64,000 nt of DNA from Steroidobacter gossypii (GCF_016801985.1 NZ_JAEVLS010000008.1:310001-374000); one strand, 5' to 3'. Positions 10,396 to 20,552 are shown, counted from the stretch's first letter. Made by a program: numbers and translations. Notes: generated by a model not told the origin, from the letters alone.

Positions 10396-10784
10396 CCATT
10401 CAAGTGCTGCAACCCCCTGGCTGGCCGCGGCCCAAGGGCTACTCGAATGGCATGCTCGCGGAAGGCCGCCAGGTGTTCGTCGCCGGCCAGGTCGGTTGGA
10501 ACGAGCGGCAGGAATTTCCCGATTCGCTCGCGGAGCAGGTCCGTCAGTCATTGCAAAACATCGTGACTGTGCTCAAGGAGGCTGGCGCACGGCCGGAACA
10601 TATCGTTCGCCTCACTTGGTACATCACCAGTCGTGACGAGTACCACGCGGAATTGCCACAGATCGGCGAGGCATATCGCGAGGTGCTGGGCCGTCATTTC
10701 CCGACCATGGCCGTGGTTCAGGTCGTCGCCTTGATGGAAGCGAAAGCAAAAGTAGAAATCGAGGCTATCGCTGTCATTGGATGA
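10392..10784 (+). CDS. RidA/YjgF-family protein, probable enamine/imine handling in the aromatic operon
   Basis: The 130-residue protein has the Rid fold signature near the C-terminus (KVEIEAIAV). RidA proper hydrolyses reactive enamine/imine intermediates using an arginine in the FPAR segment; here that segment reads FPTM, so the catalytic arginine is absent. This places it in one of the other Rid subfamilies, whose members often sit in catabolic operons. Because the proposed pathway generates a 2-amino-cyclohexene (enamine) CoA ester, a role in deamination of that intermediate fits, but is inference. It is the last gene of the operon, coupled by ATGA to the dehydrogenase. Confidence 0.8.
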   Translation: MTIQVLQPPGWPRPKGYSNGMLAEGRQVFVAGQVGWNERQEFPDSLAEQVRQSLQNIVTVLKEAGARPEHIVRLTWYITSRDEYHAELPQIGEAYREVLGRHFPTMAVVQVVALMEAKAKVEIEAIAVIG

Positions 10785-10953
10785 TAAAGCTCGGCATCGG
10801 GCATCCTGCCACGACCCTCGTGCGACCGGCAAAAGGCGCAACTGGTGCCAGTCGCTCGCCGCCGAGCGGCGGCGTACTTCCCTGTAGCCGAAGCGCATTT
10901 GTATGTGCGGTCAAGTTGCTACATGCCGCAGGTTGCCCGCCGTGCGGATCGCT

Positions 10954-10983
10954 TTGACGGTCGGCGAACCGGAACTCTATAGT
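10954..10983 (+). promoter_or_regulatory. Sigma-70-like promoter of glcB
   Basis: TTGACG (-35) and TATAGT (-10) are separated by 18 bp, and the -10 ends 31 bp before the malate synthase start. The match is good, but spacing is one base longer than optimal. Confidence 0.55.
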
Positions 10984-11014
10984 CACTGCAAGTTCGGCCT
11001 GGCGAGTGACGGAA

Positions 11015-13177
11015 ATGAACACAAGAATCAAAGTGGGCGCGCTGGAAATCGCGCCGGTGCTGCACGATTTCATCCGGCGTGCGTTGGCGGGCACGGGTGT
11101 GCAGGAACAGGCGTTCTGGACCAGCCTGCAGCGCATCGTCAGCGCATTCTCACCTCGTAACGAGCGTTTGCTCGCCAAGCGAGACGAATTGCAGGCTCGC
11201 ATCGATGGCTGGTGGCGGGAGCAGCGAGGCAAGCCGCTGGACGTGACCAAGCAGCGCGAGTTTCTGGAATCCATCGGCTATCTCACCCCCGAGCCGGCGC
11301 CCTTCGAAGTCGACACCGACAAGGTCGATCGCGAGATCGCTCACATCGCCGGGCCGCAGCTGGTCGTCCCGCTCAGCAACGCTCGATATGCGTTGAACGC
11401 TGCGAACGCCCGCTGGGGCAGTCTCTACGATGCGCTCTACGGCACCGATGCGTTGGAAGCGCCGCTGCCGGCCGGCTCGCCCTACAATCCGGAGCGCGGC
11501 GCGAAGGTCATCGCGTATGCCCGAGCATTCCTGGATCAAGTTGCTCCGCTTACCTCCGGCAGGCACGCGGATGCAACCAAGTACGCCATCGAAAGCGACA
11601 AATTGGTCGTGACGTTGAAGGACGGATCTCGAGCCACACTCGCCGTACCTGCGACGCTCGAAGGCTGGCGTGGCGCCGGCCAACAGCCGGACGGAATCCT
11701 GCTGCGCCATCACGGCCTGCACGTCGAGATCGTCATCGATCGCAAACATCCCATCGGCGCGGCCGATGCGGCCGGCGTCGCCGACGTGGTGCTGGAGTCC
11801 GCGATCACGACGATTCAGGATTGCGAGGATTCGGTCGCCGCCGTGGACGCGGAAGAAAAAGTAGCGGTGTACGGCAACTGGCTGGGCCTGATGAAAGGCG
11901 ATCTGCAAGCCACTTTCGCCAAGGGCAAAGGAACGATCACTCGAGCGCTCAATGGCGATCGTGTGTACTCGACGCCGGGCCACAAGCAAATCACGCTGCC
12001 GGGCCGAAGCCTCATGCTTGTGCGCAATGTCGGTCATCACATGCGCACCGACGCGGTGCTGCACGAAGGTAAAGAGATATTCGAAACTGTGCTGGATGCG
12101 CTGGTTACAGTCGCCATCGCCATGCATGACCTGGCGAGCGGAGCTAGGAACAGCCGCACTGGATCGGTGTATGTCGTCAAGCCGAAGATGCATGGGCCGG
12201 AAGAGGCCGCATTGGCGAACGACTTGTTCGGCTGGGTGGAAGAAGCGCTGGGACTGCCGAAGTACACTGTGAAGATCGGCGTGATGGATGAGGAGCGTCG
12301 CACGAGCCTCAACCTGCGCGCCTGCATCGAGCAGGTGAAACATCGCGTCGTGTTCATCAATACCGGCTTCCTCGATCGCACCGGAGATGAGATTCACACC
12401 GCCATGCAGGCCGGTCCGGTGATGCGCAAGGAAGCGATCAAAACTCAGCCTTGGTTGCTCGCTTACGAGAAGCGCAATGTCGAGGTCGGCTTGCAAGCCG
12501 GTTTGCGCGGCAGAGCGCAGATTGGTAAAGGCATGTGGGCGATGCCGGACAAGATGGCTGCCATGCTCGCTTCGAAGGCAGGTCATCCGCGCGCCGGTGC
12601 CAACACCGCGTGGGTGCCTTCGCCGACGGCGGCAACGTTGCATGCTCTGCACTACCATCAAGTCGATGTGCGTGCGGTTCAGAACGACCTGCAGCGGCAG
12701 CTGCAGGCGGGGCAGAGCACCGGCATCGACGATCTACTGCGCGCGCCGCTCGCCGACTCTGGCTTCACCGCCGAGGAGATTCAAAGCGAGCTGGACAACA
12801 ACATCCAGGGCATCCTGGGTTATGTGGTGCGCTGGATCGATCAAGGCGTCGGCTGTTCCAAGGTGCCCGACATTCACGATGTCGGTTTGATGGAAGATCG
12901 CGCCACGCTGCGCATCTCAAGTCAGCACGTTGCGAACTGGCTGCTCCACGGTGTCTGCTCCGAGGCCAAGGTGAAGGAAACATTGGAGCGGATGGCGGCG
13001 GTGGTTGATGAGCAGAACGCCGCCGATCCGCTGTACCGGCCGATGTCGGCCAATTTGAAAGGCAGCGTCGCGTTTCAAGCCGCGAGCGATCTGGTTTTCC
13101 TTGGGCGGGAGCAGCCGAATGGATATACGGAGTACATCCTGCATCGGCGGCGTCGCGAGCTGAAAGCGAAGAGTTGA
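11015..13177 (+). CDS. glcB: Malate synthase G
   Basis: The 720-residue enzyme condenses glyoxylate with acetyl-CoA to malate, the anaplerotic step of glycolate and C2 use. Length and sequence (for example [11 protein letters not shown] at the start, [28 protein letters not shown]-like [15 protein letters not shown]) identify the G isoform, not the shorter AceB. I chose ATG 11015 over the in-frame GTG 11006 because it aligns with the usual N-terminus of Pseudomonas-type GlcB. It converges on glcDEF, whose product glyoxylate is its substrate, so the two transcription units form one glycolate-utilisation locus. Confidence 0.95.
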   Translation: MNTRIKVGALEIAPVLHDFIRRALAGTGVQEQAFWTSLQRIVSAFSPRNERLLAKRDELQARIDGWWREQRGKPLDVTKQREFLESIGYLTPEPAPFEVDTDKVDREIAHIAGPQLVVPLSNARYALNAANARWGSLYDALYGTDALEAPLPAGSPYNPERGAKVIAYARAFLDQVAPLTSGRHADATKYAIESDKLVVTLKDGSRATLAVPATLEGWRGAGQQPDGILLRHHGLHVEIVIDRKHPIGAADAAGVADVVLESAITTIQDCEDSVAAVDAEEKVAVYGNWLGLMKGDLQATFAKGKGTITRALNGDRVYSTPGHKQITLPGRSLMLVRNVGHHMRTDAVLHEGKEIFETVLDALVTVAIAMHDLASGARNSRTGSVYVVKPKMHGPEEAALANDLFGWVEEALGLPKYTVKIGVMDEERRTSLNLRACIEQVKHRVVFINTGFLDRTGDEIHTAMQAGPVMRKEAIKTQPWLLAYEKRNVEVGLQAGLRGRAQIGKGMWAMPDKMAAMLASKAGHPRAGANTAWVPSPTAATLHALHYHQVDVRAVQNDLQRQLQAGQSTGIDDLLRAPLADSGFTAEEIQSELDNNIQGILGYVVRWIDQGVGCSKVPDIHDVGLMEDRATLRISSQHVANWLLHGVCSEAKVKETLERMAAVVDEQNAADPLYRPMSANLKGSVAFQAASDLVFLGREQPNGYTEYILHRRRRELKAKS

Positions 13178-13247
13178 GTCGTCGTTTGCGTTGGGCGGCT
13201 GGTGGAGGGCTGGGGTGGGGAGAGCCTTCAACCTCCAGCCCCTCGGC

Positions 13248-14480
13248 TCAACGGCAGTTGGGCAACGTGAGCTTGGCATCCAGCCACTCGATCCAATGGC
13301 GCACGGGGGTCTTGGCGGCGCTGTCGAGGTGGGTGATGCAGCCGATGTTTGCTGAAAGGATCACGTCGGGCTGGTGCGCTTGCAGAGCATCGAGCTTGCG
13401 ATCTCGCAGTTGTTTACTGAGCTTGGGCTGTAACACGGAGTAAGTGCCGGCGGAGCCGCAACACAAATGGCTTTCCGTCAGAGGCAAAACTTCTGCGCCG
13501 AGCGAGCTGAGCAGCTGCTCGACAACGCCGCGAATCTTCTGACCGTGCTGTAACGTGCAGGGCGGATGAAACACTACGCGCTCGGGGGCGCTCGCCCCCA
13601 TCTTCCTGGCAAGCATCTCGGCATGCGCCGGCAGCATTTCGGCCAGGTCACGAGTTAGCTCGACAATGCGGCGTGCTTTGTCCGCGTACGCTGGATCGTG
13701 ACGTAACAGGTGCGCATATTCCTTGACCATCAAGCCACAACCTGACGCGTTCATCACGATGGCCTCGGTTCCCGCTTCAACATGCGGCCACCACGCATCG
13801 ATGTTGCGTCGGACTTCCATCAACGCCGCTTCATGATCATTCAGATGATGTTTGATGGCACCACAGCACCCGGCCGAGATCGTAATCGCTTCAACCTCCA
13901 GTGCATCCAGCACACGTGCAGTGGCGGCATCAATGCCAGGCGACATCGAGGGCTGAACGCAGCCCAAGGGCAGCAGCACCTTGCGTGTATGCGATCTGCG
14001 CGGCCACGCGCCCGCGTCGCGGCGTTCGGGCACCTTGGCGCGAATCGCCTCCGGTAGCAGCGATCTCATCGCCTGCCCGGTGCGCATGGCGGGTCCAAAC
14101 ATCTTGCTGGTCAAGCCATGTTTCAGCGCCGAGCGCGTCATGCGCTCTGCAACCGGCCGCGCGATCTTTTCTTCAACCAGACCACGACCGATGTCCAGCA
14201 AGCGACCGTACTGCACGCCCGACGGACAGGTGGTCTCGCAGGCTCGACACGTCAGGCAGCGATCCAGGTGCAACTGAGTGCTCTCGGTAGGCTCCACGCC
14301 TTCGAGCACTTGTTTGATCAGGTAGATGCGCCCGCGCGGTCCGTCCAGTTCGTCGCCGAGCAGCTGATAGGTGGGGCAGGTGGCGGTACAGAAGCCACAA
14401 TGCACACAGCGACGCACGATCTCTTCGGCTTCCTTGCCTTCGGGCGTTTCCTTGAGGAAATCGGCGAGCTGGGTTCTCAT
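13248..14480 (-). CDS. glcF: Glycolate oxidase iron-sulfur subunit GlcF
   Basis: The 410-residue subunit carries two 4Fe-4S motifs near the N-terminus (CVHCGFCTATCP and CLTCRACETTCP) followed by the paired cysteine-rich CCG domains (CCGAIKH and CCGSAGT). It channels electrons from the GlcD/GlcE flavins to the membrane quinone pool. It is the third gene of glcDEF, 9 bp after glcE. Its 3' end faces glcB across 70 bp containing an imperfect GC-rich inverted repeat. Confidence 0.94.
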   Translation of the reverse strand: MRTQLADFLKETPEGKEAEEIVRRCVHCGFCTATCPTYQLLGDELDGPRGRIYLIKQVLEGVEPTESTQLHLDRCLTCRACETTCPSGVQYGRLLDIGRGLVEEKIARPVAERMTRSALKHGLTSKMFGPAMRTGQAMRSLLPEAIRAKVPERRDAGAWPRRSHTRKVLLPLGCVQPSMSPGIDAATARVLDALEVEAITISAGCCGAIKHHLNDHEAALMEVRRNIDAWWPHVEAGTEAIVMNASGCGLMVKEYAHLLRHDPAYADKARRIVELTRDLAEMLPAHAEMLARKMGASAPERVVFHPPCTLQHGQKIRGVVEQLLSSLGAEVLPLTESHLCCGSAGTYSVLQPKLSKQLRDRKLDALQAHQPDVILSANIGCITHLDSAAKTPVRHWIEWLDAKLTLPNCR

Positions 14481-14489
14481 GCAGGCGCC

Positions 14490-15566
14490 TCAAAGATCGG
14501 CATACAGCCGGCCGCGATTGAAGATGCCAGCGGGATCGAATTGCGCCTTCAGGCGCTGATGTATCGTGGCAAGGGCAGGTGACAGGGGCGTAAACACGCC
14601 GGCCGAGCGATCTCCGCCGCGAAACAGCGTCGCGTGGCCGCCAGCTCGTTTCGCACATTCGCGCACTTGTTGCGCGCTTAGGTCAGTTCGCAACCATCGC
14701 AAGCTGCCGTTCCATTCGATCAGCAGGGGAGCGTCGATGGACAAAGGCGCTGCTGTTGGCGGCACCGAGACGCGCCACAAAGGCAGCTCGCCGGCAAAGA
14801 ACGGATGTGTCTGCTCGCGGATGCTGTTCCAGAACGCGTCCGCCTCCGCGTTGTCGATGTGATCTCCGCCGAGCTGATGACGTGCCGCTGAAACGGCGGC
14901 GGAAGCGCCTGCGAGTCGCAAGTACAGCGTGCCTTCGTGCCACGTCGATGCCGAGAGCGGCAAGGGGCGACCAGCCCATTCATTCAATCGATCGATCGCT
15001 GCTGCTTCCGACAACTCGAAACGCAGCGTGTGATGCGATAACGGTCGCGGCAGAACTTTGATGGAGACTTCCACGATGACCCCCAGAATGCCCATCGAGC
15101 CGGCCAGCAGTCGAGCAACATCGTAGCCAGCGACGTTCTTCATCACCGTGCCGCCAAAGCTCAGCAGCTCGCCGTGGCCATTGATGAGCTTCGCTCCGAG
15201 CACGAAGTCACGAACGCCGCCATACGTGGGCCCGAAGGAAACACGGCGGGGACCGGCGAGGCCGCCAGCGATACAACCGCCGATCGTTGCACCCGCGCCG
15301 AAGTGCGGCGGTTCGAACGCGAGCATCTGCCCGTTCTCTGCGAGCAACTGCTCCAGCTCCGCTAGCGGAGTGCCGGCGCGTGCAGTGACCACCAGCTCCG
15401 TCGGCTCGTAGTCGACGATGCCCGCGGCACTGCGGGGGTCGAGCAACGTTCCTTGCGGCGTGTTGCCGTAGAAATCTTTGGTGCCGCCCGCTCGAATGCG
15501 TAGTGCTGTGCGTGACGCCGAAGCTGCACGCACTGTCTCGCAGAGCTGGCTCAATGCTTGATCCAT
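14490..15566 (-). CDS. glcE: Glycolate oxidase FAD-binding subunit GlcE
   Basis: The 358-residue protein is a short PCMH-type FAD-binding subunit with the VAO-family stretch GATIGGCIAGGLAGPRR and FGGTVMKNVAGYD. It lacks the full substrate-binding cap found in GlcD and pairs with GlcD in the oxidase. Its ATG at 15566 shares one base with the glcD stop codon, implying translational coupling and fixed stoichiometry. Confidence 0.94.
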   Translation of the reverse strand: MDQALSQLCETVRAASASRTALRIRAGGTKDFYGNTPQGTLLDPRSAAGIVDYEPTELVVTARAGTPLAELEQLLAENGQMLAFEPPHFGAGATIGGCIAGGLAGPRRVSFGPTYGGVRDFVLGAKLINGHGELLSFGGTVMKNVAGYDVARLLAGSMGILGVIVEVSIKVLPRPLSHHTLRFELSEAAAIDRLNEWAGRPLPLSASTWHEGTLYLRLAGASAAVSAARHQLGGDHIDNAEADAFWNSIREQTHPFFAGELPLWRVSVPPTAAPLSIDAPLLIEWNGSLRWLRTDLSAQQVRECAKRAGGHATLFRGGDRSAGVFTPLSPALATIHQRLKAQFDPAGIFNRGRLYADL

Positions 15567-17077
15567 CAGAAGCGCGGCAAATCTGGAAATGAAAGCTTAC
15601 CGCCTTGGACGCGCATACGACCGTACTCGGCGCAGCGATGCAAGGTCGGCACGACCTTGCCCGGATTCAACAATCCCGCCGGGTCGAACGCGTTCTTCAC
15701 CGCGAGGAAGGTATCGAGCGTGGGGCGATCGAATTGCGAGCACATCTGATCCAGCTTCTCGACGCCGACACCATGCTCGCCCGTCACTGTGCCGCCCATC
15801 TGCACACAGAGTTCGAGGATCTCCGCGCCGAACGCTTCGGCTCGCGCCACGGAATCCGGATCGGCATCGTCGAACAGGATCAATGGATGCAGGTTGCCAT
15901 CGCCGGCATGAAATACATTGGGACAGCGCAGCCCGTACTTGGGCTCCAGGGCCTGGATGGCCCTCAGCACTTCGCCAAGACGGCGCCGGGGAATGGTGCC
16001 GTCCATGCAGTAGTATGCGGGCGAGGCGCGACCGGCGGCCGGGAAAGCATTCTTGCGGCCGGCCCAAAAGCGCAAGCGTTCGCTTTCGCTGTTGGAGACT
16101 TGAATGCGAGTGGCGCGCGCCGCGCGCAATACTGCCGACATGCGTTCGATTTCTTCGGCCACTTCTTCGGGCGTTCCATCCGACTCGCACAATAACACTG
16201 CCGCGGCATCGAGGTCGTAGCCCGCATTGGCGAAAGGCTCGACCAGCCGGCTGGCGGCCTGATCCAACATCTCGAGCCCCGCCGGCATGATGCCGTTGGC
16301 GATCAACGCGGCGACGGCATCGCCGGCTTCGCCCACGTCGGCGAAGCTGGCCATGATGCATCGGGCCGTCTGCGCCACGGGCACGAGCCGCACCGTTACT
16401 TCAGTCACCACCGCCAACATTCCTTCCGAGCCGATCACAAGCGCCAGCAGATCCAGACCCGGTGCATCCGGAGCAAGACCGCCGAGCTCGATGGGTTCGC
16501 CCTCCATCGTGAGCCCTCGCACGCGCAGAACGTTGTGCACGGTCAGCCCGTATTTCAAACAATGCACGCCGCCGGAGTTCTCGGCGACGTTGCCGCCGAT
16601 GGTACAGGCGATCTGACTGGACGGGTCCGGCGCGTAGTAAAGACGATGACGCGCGGCGGCTTCGCTGATCGCCAGATTGCGCACGCCCGGTTGCACCGTG
16701 GCCGTGCGAGCGCGAGGGTCGATGGACAGGATGCGATTAAATTTCGCCAGCGACAACAACAGTCCGGCGTGATGGGGCAGGGCGCTGCCTGACAGGCCGG
16801 TGCCGGCGCCGCGCGGCACGACGGGGACCTGGCGCTCGTGACAGAGCTGCAGAATGCGCCTGACCTGGTCCTCCGTTTCAGGCAGCGCGACTACCATCGG
16901 CAACTGTCTGAACAGTGTCAGCCCGTCGCACTCGTAAGGACGCGTGTCTTCCTCTCGATATAGGACGGCCTGTTCTGGCAGGAATGTGCGCAAGGCCGCG
17001 ACCAGGCCGCGCTGACGGCTGGTGTCCACCGGCAGTGAACGCTCGGCTGGGGTCGATGTGGCTGGGGCGCTGTCCAT
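15566..17077 (-). CDS. glcD: Glycolate oxidase catalytic subunit GlcD
   Basis: The 503-residue FAD enzyme oxidises glycolate (or D-lactate) to the 2-oxo acid. The FAD PCMH domain contains VPRGAGTGLSG and the flavin-contact segment NSGGVHCLKYG; the C-terminal FAD-oxidase cap includes NVFHAGDGNLHP and GEHGVGVEK. I used ATG 17077 (MDSAPAT) because it gives the length of E. coli GlcD; the open frame upstream to 17317 would add an 80-residue unconserved extension and was not used. It is the first gene of glcDEF. Confidence 0.94.
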   Translation of the reverse strand: MDSAPATSTPAERSLPVDTSRQRGLVAALRTFLPEQAVLYREEDTRPYECDGLTLFRQLPMVVALPETEDQVRRILQLCHERQVPVVPRGAGTGLSGSALPHHAGLLLSLAKFNRILSIDPRARTATVQPGVRNLAISEAAARHRLYYAPDPSSQIACTIGGNVAENSGGVHCLKYGLTVHNVLRVRGLTMEGEPIELGGLAPDAPGLDLLALVIGSEGMLAVVTEVTVRLVPVAQTARCIMASFADVGEAGDAVAALIANGIMPAGLEMLDQAASRLVEPFANAGYDLDAAAVLLCESDGTPEEVAEEIERMSAVLRAARATRIQVSNSESERLRFWAGRKNAFPAAGRASPAYYCMDGTIPRRRLGEVLRAIQALEPKYGLRCPNVFHAGDGNLHPLILFDDADPDSVARAEAFGAEILELCVQMGGTVTGEHGVGVEKLDQMCSQFDRPTLDTFLAVKNAFDPAGLLNPGKVVPTLHRCAEYGRMRVQGGKLSFPDLPRF

Positions 17078-17186
17078 AGACGGATCATAAAGGACCGCCC
17101 GTCCTGCCGCCCGAGCCCGAGCGATCGGCTTATACTCGACGGCTCCTCGATCCTCAGACGACGACTCAGGCAAAAGGAAGCCGAAC

Positions 17187-17636
17187 ATGAGCACCCACAA
17201 TCGACGACAAGTTCTCACCGCCGCTGCCGCCTTGGCCGGCGCGAGCATCGCCGCCGAAAGCGCGGCTGCACCGGCCTCGGGGAAGGGCGGCAAGGAGTTG
17301 GGCGGCAAAGCCACCACCCCGCCCGTGGTCCATCACGTGTTCTTCTGGTTGAAGAACCCGAAATCCAAACAGGATCTGGACAAGCTGCTCGCCGGCCTGC
17401 GCACCTTGGCCGGCATCGAGACCGTCAAGGCCATTCACATCGGCGTGCCGGCCGAAACCGAGCAGCGCGGCGTGGTCGATGCGAGTTACAGCGCTTCGGA
17501 AATCCTGTTTTTCGACGACGTCGCCGGGCAGAACGCCTATCAGATTCATCCCATCCACAAGCAATTCGTCGCCGACTGCGAACATCTGTGGGAACGCGTG
17601 GTCGTGTACGACGTGAAGCCGGCGCCGCTGTCTTAA
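17187..17636 (+). CDS. Exported Dabb (stress-responsive alpha/beta barrel) domain protein
   Basis: The 149-residue protein has a twin-arginine-like signal ([11 protein letters not shown], cleavage near residue 26) followed by a dimeric alpha/beta-barrel Dabb domain starting at about [13 protein letters not shown]. Such domains occur in small oxygenases, cyclases and stress proteins; no catalytic residue pattern lets me name a reaction. It is divergent from glcD across 109 bp and stands alone, facing a short LysR-like gene. Confidence 0.75.
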   Translation: MSTHNRRQVLTAAAALAGASIAAESAAAPASGKGGKELGGKATTPPVVHHVFFWLKNPKSKQDLDKLLAGLRTLAGIETVKAIHIGVPAETEQRGVVDASYSASEILFFDDVAGQNAYQIHPIHKQFVADCEHLWERVVVYDVKPAPLS

Positions 17637-17656
17637 CGGCGCTCCACCGATTGGCC

Positions 17657-18091
17657 TCAGTTGCCGGAGGACACAGCCTCCGGCTGCTTTGCCGTGCCCC
17701 CGCTATCGCCGCGTTGGATCAGGTCGACGGTGGCTCGCGCGATGATGTCCAGCGCGTTGGCGATGTCACGGTGATAGCGCACGCCATCTTCGGTCAGCAC
17801 GCTGCCGGCCGCGGTTCGCCGGATCAACTTGGTCCCTGTCCAGGTTTCGATGGCGCGCAGATGACGGCTGATCACCGCATGGTCGCGGCTCAAGTACTGA
17901 GCCGCCTTACGCACGCCGCCGAGCCGGGCGATGGCGTCGAAGGCCCGCAACGTTTCGAACGGCGGCAGGGCGCGACGCGACGCCAATGGCGAGCCTGGCC
18001 GGCGCGGTCGTGTCGGCTCTGGGTTCAGCAGCAAAGGTTCGTGGGACAGCGGGTCTCGAGAAGGGTCGGATGCAATGGAAACGGGCTGCAC
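17657..18091 (-). CDS. LysR/GcvA-like DNA-binding domain protein without effector domain
   Basis: The 144-residue product has an unstructured proline-rich N-terminus (1-40), then a GcvA-type LysR winged HTH (about 42-128, from LPPFETLRAFDAIARLGG to ALDIIARATVDLIQ). It stops just after the linker helix. Full LysR regulators are about 300 residues, with a C-terminal inducer-binding domain that is absent here. It may bind DNA as a constitutive or dominant-negative factor, or be a truncated gene kept open by chance. It converges on the Dabb gene. Confidence 0.7.
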   Translation of the reverse strand: MQPVSIASDPSRDPLSHEPLLLNPEPTRPRRPGSPLASRRALPPFETLRAFDAIARLGGVRKAAQYLSRDHAVISRHLRAIETWTGTKLIRRTAAGSVLTEDGVRYHRDIANALDIIARATVDLIQRGDSGGTAKQPEAVSSGN

Positions 18092-18326
18092 GGATCACCT
18101 CACCCCATCAGAGGCAATGTTGAAACTCCCTGAAGGCTTGCGTAGCAGTGCTGGCTGCTTTGTATCCGTCATTTACATGGTGCACATTCGTGATGTTTGA
18201 CGCAAGGCCGTTTCTGTAATCGAACGTGCGTTGTAGTTGCAACACTGAATGGCCGATCTCAATCAAGGCAGGTCACACGCGCCCGTGGTTGTTCGACGGG
18301 CGCGCGATTTCATCCTGCAGCTCGGC

Positions 18327-19469
18327 TCACTTGTAGAGATCGTAGACCGCCGACCCCGCCAGCAGCAGCGCGCCGACACCGTAGAATTGAGTATCCTTCT
18401 TGGCCACTTCCTCGGGCCGATCGCTCACCTGTTGTACCCAGCCGAGCCGGCCGTCGGCATCGACAGCTGCCTCCAGCGCTCGCCAGCCACGAGCGACCGC
18501 GGGCTCATAGGTGTCACGATCCAGCAGACCCGAGTTGATGCCCCACGCGAGGCCGTACACGAAGAACCCCGTGCCGCTCGATTCCGGTGGTGAATTTTCC
18601 GGCGCGAGCAGCGAGCTCGGCCAATAGCCGTCCGGCTTTTGCAGGGTCTTCAGTCTTGCCGCCATGTCTTTGAACAGCTTCTGGTACTCGGGCCGGGCGG
18701 GATCGTCGTTCGGCAGCAGGGCGAGGACACGCGCCAGGCCCGCGAACACCCAGCCGTTGCCGCGGCTCCAGAACAGTTTGCGACCTTGCGCGTCCCGACT
18801 CGCGAAGAAGCGGCTGTCCCGATAAAACAAATATTCCTCGGGATCGTACAGGTAGTCCTGAGTGGCCTTCCATTCCCGGTGGGCAAAGGCCGCGTATCTC
18901 ACATTCTTGGTGACGTTCGCCAGCTCGATCCACAGCGGCGGCGCCATGAACAACGCGTCACACCAGCACCATCGATCCCAACACTGGTTGTCGCGAGCAT
19001 CGAGATCGACCGGAGACGGGCTGGCCAGGATTTCATTCAGCCGGCGCTGCGTCGGTTCAATGGCCGCCGGTCCCGCGCCGTGCGTGGCTGCCCAAAGATA
19101 ACTCTGACCGATCACATGATCGTCGGCGTGATACTTTCGATCGCCCAGCTTCCAGCTTTGGCTGCGACCGTGACTTAGGATGGCTTCCTGAAAGCGGTCG
19201 CTCTTGCTTCGCTCGGCCAAGGCTGTCAGACCGACATAAAACGCGCCTTGCTGCCAGCTGCGAGGATTGCTCGTCTCCTTGCGTGTGAACGTAATGCTAG
19301 CCACCGGCTCGAGGTGCGCAAGCTGCCAGTCGGCGGCTTTTTCCGCGAGCGCCAGCGCTCGGTCGGGATCAATGGTCGTGTCCGCAGCGCTCGGCAGCGC
19401 CGGCAGGATCAGCATGGCCGCCGCCATTAGCGAGGACATGATGCGAGTAACGTGAGCAGGAGCATTCAT
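18327..19469 (-). CDS. GH105 unsaturated glycuronyl/rhamnogalacturonyl hydrolase, exported
   Basis: The 380-residue protein has a Sec signal peptide (ending near LPSAAD, residue 30) and an alpha/alpha-barrel of the GH88/105 type, with conserved stretches YHADDHVIGQSY, FWSRGNGWVFAGL and GTGFFVYGLAWG. Family members remove unsaturated galacturonic acid from pectin-derived oligosaccharides released by lyases. No pectin lyase or sugar transporter is adjacent, so the natural substrate is open. It is divergent from a membrane AraC regulator with only 57 bp between starts, making that regulator its probable controller. The 235 bp to its left (18092-18326) hold no gene that I can see. Confidence 0.85.
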   Translation of the reverse strand: MNAPAHVTRIMSSLMAAAMLILPALPSAADTTIDPDRALALAEKAADWQLAHLEPVASITFTRKETSNPRSWQQGAFYVGLTALAERSKSDRFQEAILSHGRSQSWKLGDRKYHADDHVIGQSYLWAATHGAGPAAIEPTQRRLNEILASPSPVDLDARDNQCWDRWCWCDALFMAPPLWIELANVTKNVRYAAFAHREWKATQDYLYDPEEYLFYRDSRFFASRDAQGRKLFWSRGNGWVFAGLARVLALLPNDDPARPEYQKLFKDMAARLKTLQKPDGYWPSSLLAPENSPPESSGTGFFVYGLAWGINSGLLDRDTYEPAVARGWRALEAAVDADGRLGWVQQVSDRPEEVAKKDTQFYGVGALLLAGSAVYDLYK

Positions 19470-19526
19470 GCAGTCGTTCCTTCCCTTTTAAAATGCAACA
19501 TAGGGCAATTCCGGGACCGAGCCAAT

Positions 19527-20552
19527 ATGGACACGATCAGCATCGCTATCGCCGGCTTCTCCGCAGTGAGTGCGCTGCTGCTGCTGCTGATCTACGCGTG
19601 CTTCATCGACGTGCCGGGCAAGTCGGCGCAGTCGGTGTTCTGGGGTGGCATGTTGCTGACCGGCCTGGCGGTGGTCCAGATCTGCCAGCTGCTTTACTTC
19701 ATGGGCGGCCCGCCGCCGCTCGATCTGTTCGTGTACCGGCTCGCCTTGTTCGTGTTGCCGACGTCGTTCTATTTCTTCGGTCGCTGGGCGCTGCAGCCGA
19801 CCCAGCCGCTGTGTCCCATGGCGCTGTTTCACCTGCTGCCGCTGGTGCTGCTGTTCGTGGCGCCTATAGAGATCGCGTTGCCCGTGCTGTTGTTGTTTGG
19901 CGCGGGCTATTCGCTCTGGCTGGGTTATTTCGTGTATGGGCTGCGGGCGCAACGACGGCAATTCCGTTTCGAGTTTGGCTACTTTCTGCTGATGTCGGTC
20001 ACCGCGGTGATCGTGCTGGCCCTCGGCTTTGCCTTGCCGTACATGAACCCGGCGTTCTTCTATCACTTCTATACGAGCGCCATCGGGTTGGCGCTCGCCA
20101 TCATGATCGTGGCGCTGATCTCCAATCCGAACCTCATCGGCGATCTCTCCGAAGCGGCGCGCGTGCGCTATGGCGCTTCCACCTTGCGCGGCATCGATGT
20201 GGATGCCTGCCTGAAGAAGCTGAACGAAGTCATGGTCGTTGCCAAGGCCTACCAGAACGAGAGCCTCAGCCTGGCCTCCCTGGCCGAGCAGGTGGGCCTC
20301 TCCGGACACCAGCTCTCGGAACTGGTGAACACCCGCTTGGGAATGGGCTTCTCGCGCTACGTGCGGGAGTGCCGGATCGAAGCCGCCAAGGCGCTGTTGG
20401 TCTCGTCCCCCTCGCAGTCGATCCTGTCCATCAGCATCGACACCGGCTTTCGCTCCCAGTCGGCGTTCTATGCCGCCTTCAAGGAAGTCACCGGCCAGTC
20501 GCCCGGCGACTACCGCAAAGCTCGCGCGAGTGCCTCTGCGAGTCCGCATTGA
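19527..20552 (+). CDS. Membrane-anchored AraC-family transcriptional regulator
   Basis: This 341-residue protein has six to seven hydrophobic helices over about residues 1-205, then a cytoplasmic AraC/XylS double-HTH domain at about 240-335 (LASLAEQVGLSGHQLSELVN; SISIDTGFRSQSAFYAAFKE). It should sense a signal in or across the membrane and act on nearby DNA, most likely the divergent GH105 gene. I chose ATG 19527 over an earlier in-frame start at 19452, because the earlier one lies in the upstream GH105 coding sequence. Two hairpins lie downstream, before the convergent lipoprotein gene. Confidence 0.88.
   Translation: MDTISIAIAGFSAVSALLLLLIYACFIDVPGKSAQSVFWGGMLLTGLAVVQICQLLYFMGGPPPLDLFVYRLALFVLPTSFYFFGRWALQPTQPLCPMALFHLLPLVLLFVAPIEIALPVLLLFGAGYSLWLGYFVYGLRAQRRQFRFEFGYFLLMSVTAVIVLALGFALPYMNPAFFYHFYTSAIGLALAIMIVALISNPNLIGDLSEAARVRYGASTLRGIDVDACLKKLNEVMVVAKAYQNESLSLASLAEQVGLSGHQLSELVNTRLGMGFSRYVRECRIEAAKALLVSSPSQSILSISIDTGFRSQSAFYAAFKEVTGQSPGDYRKARASASASPH

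Noticed and set aside
15589-16290. Long + strand open frames antisense to glcD (15589-16290, 15605-16195)
   Set aside because: They have no recognisable domain, and the minus-strand glcD frame is continuous with full family motifs. High GC makes antisense frames open by chance.
17078-17317. 80-residue N-terminal extension of GlcD
   Set aside because: It precedes an ATG giving the normal GlcD length, is unconserved and overlaps the divergent promoter of the Dabb gene.
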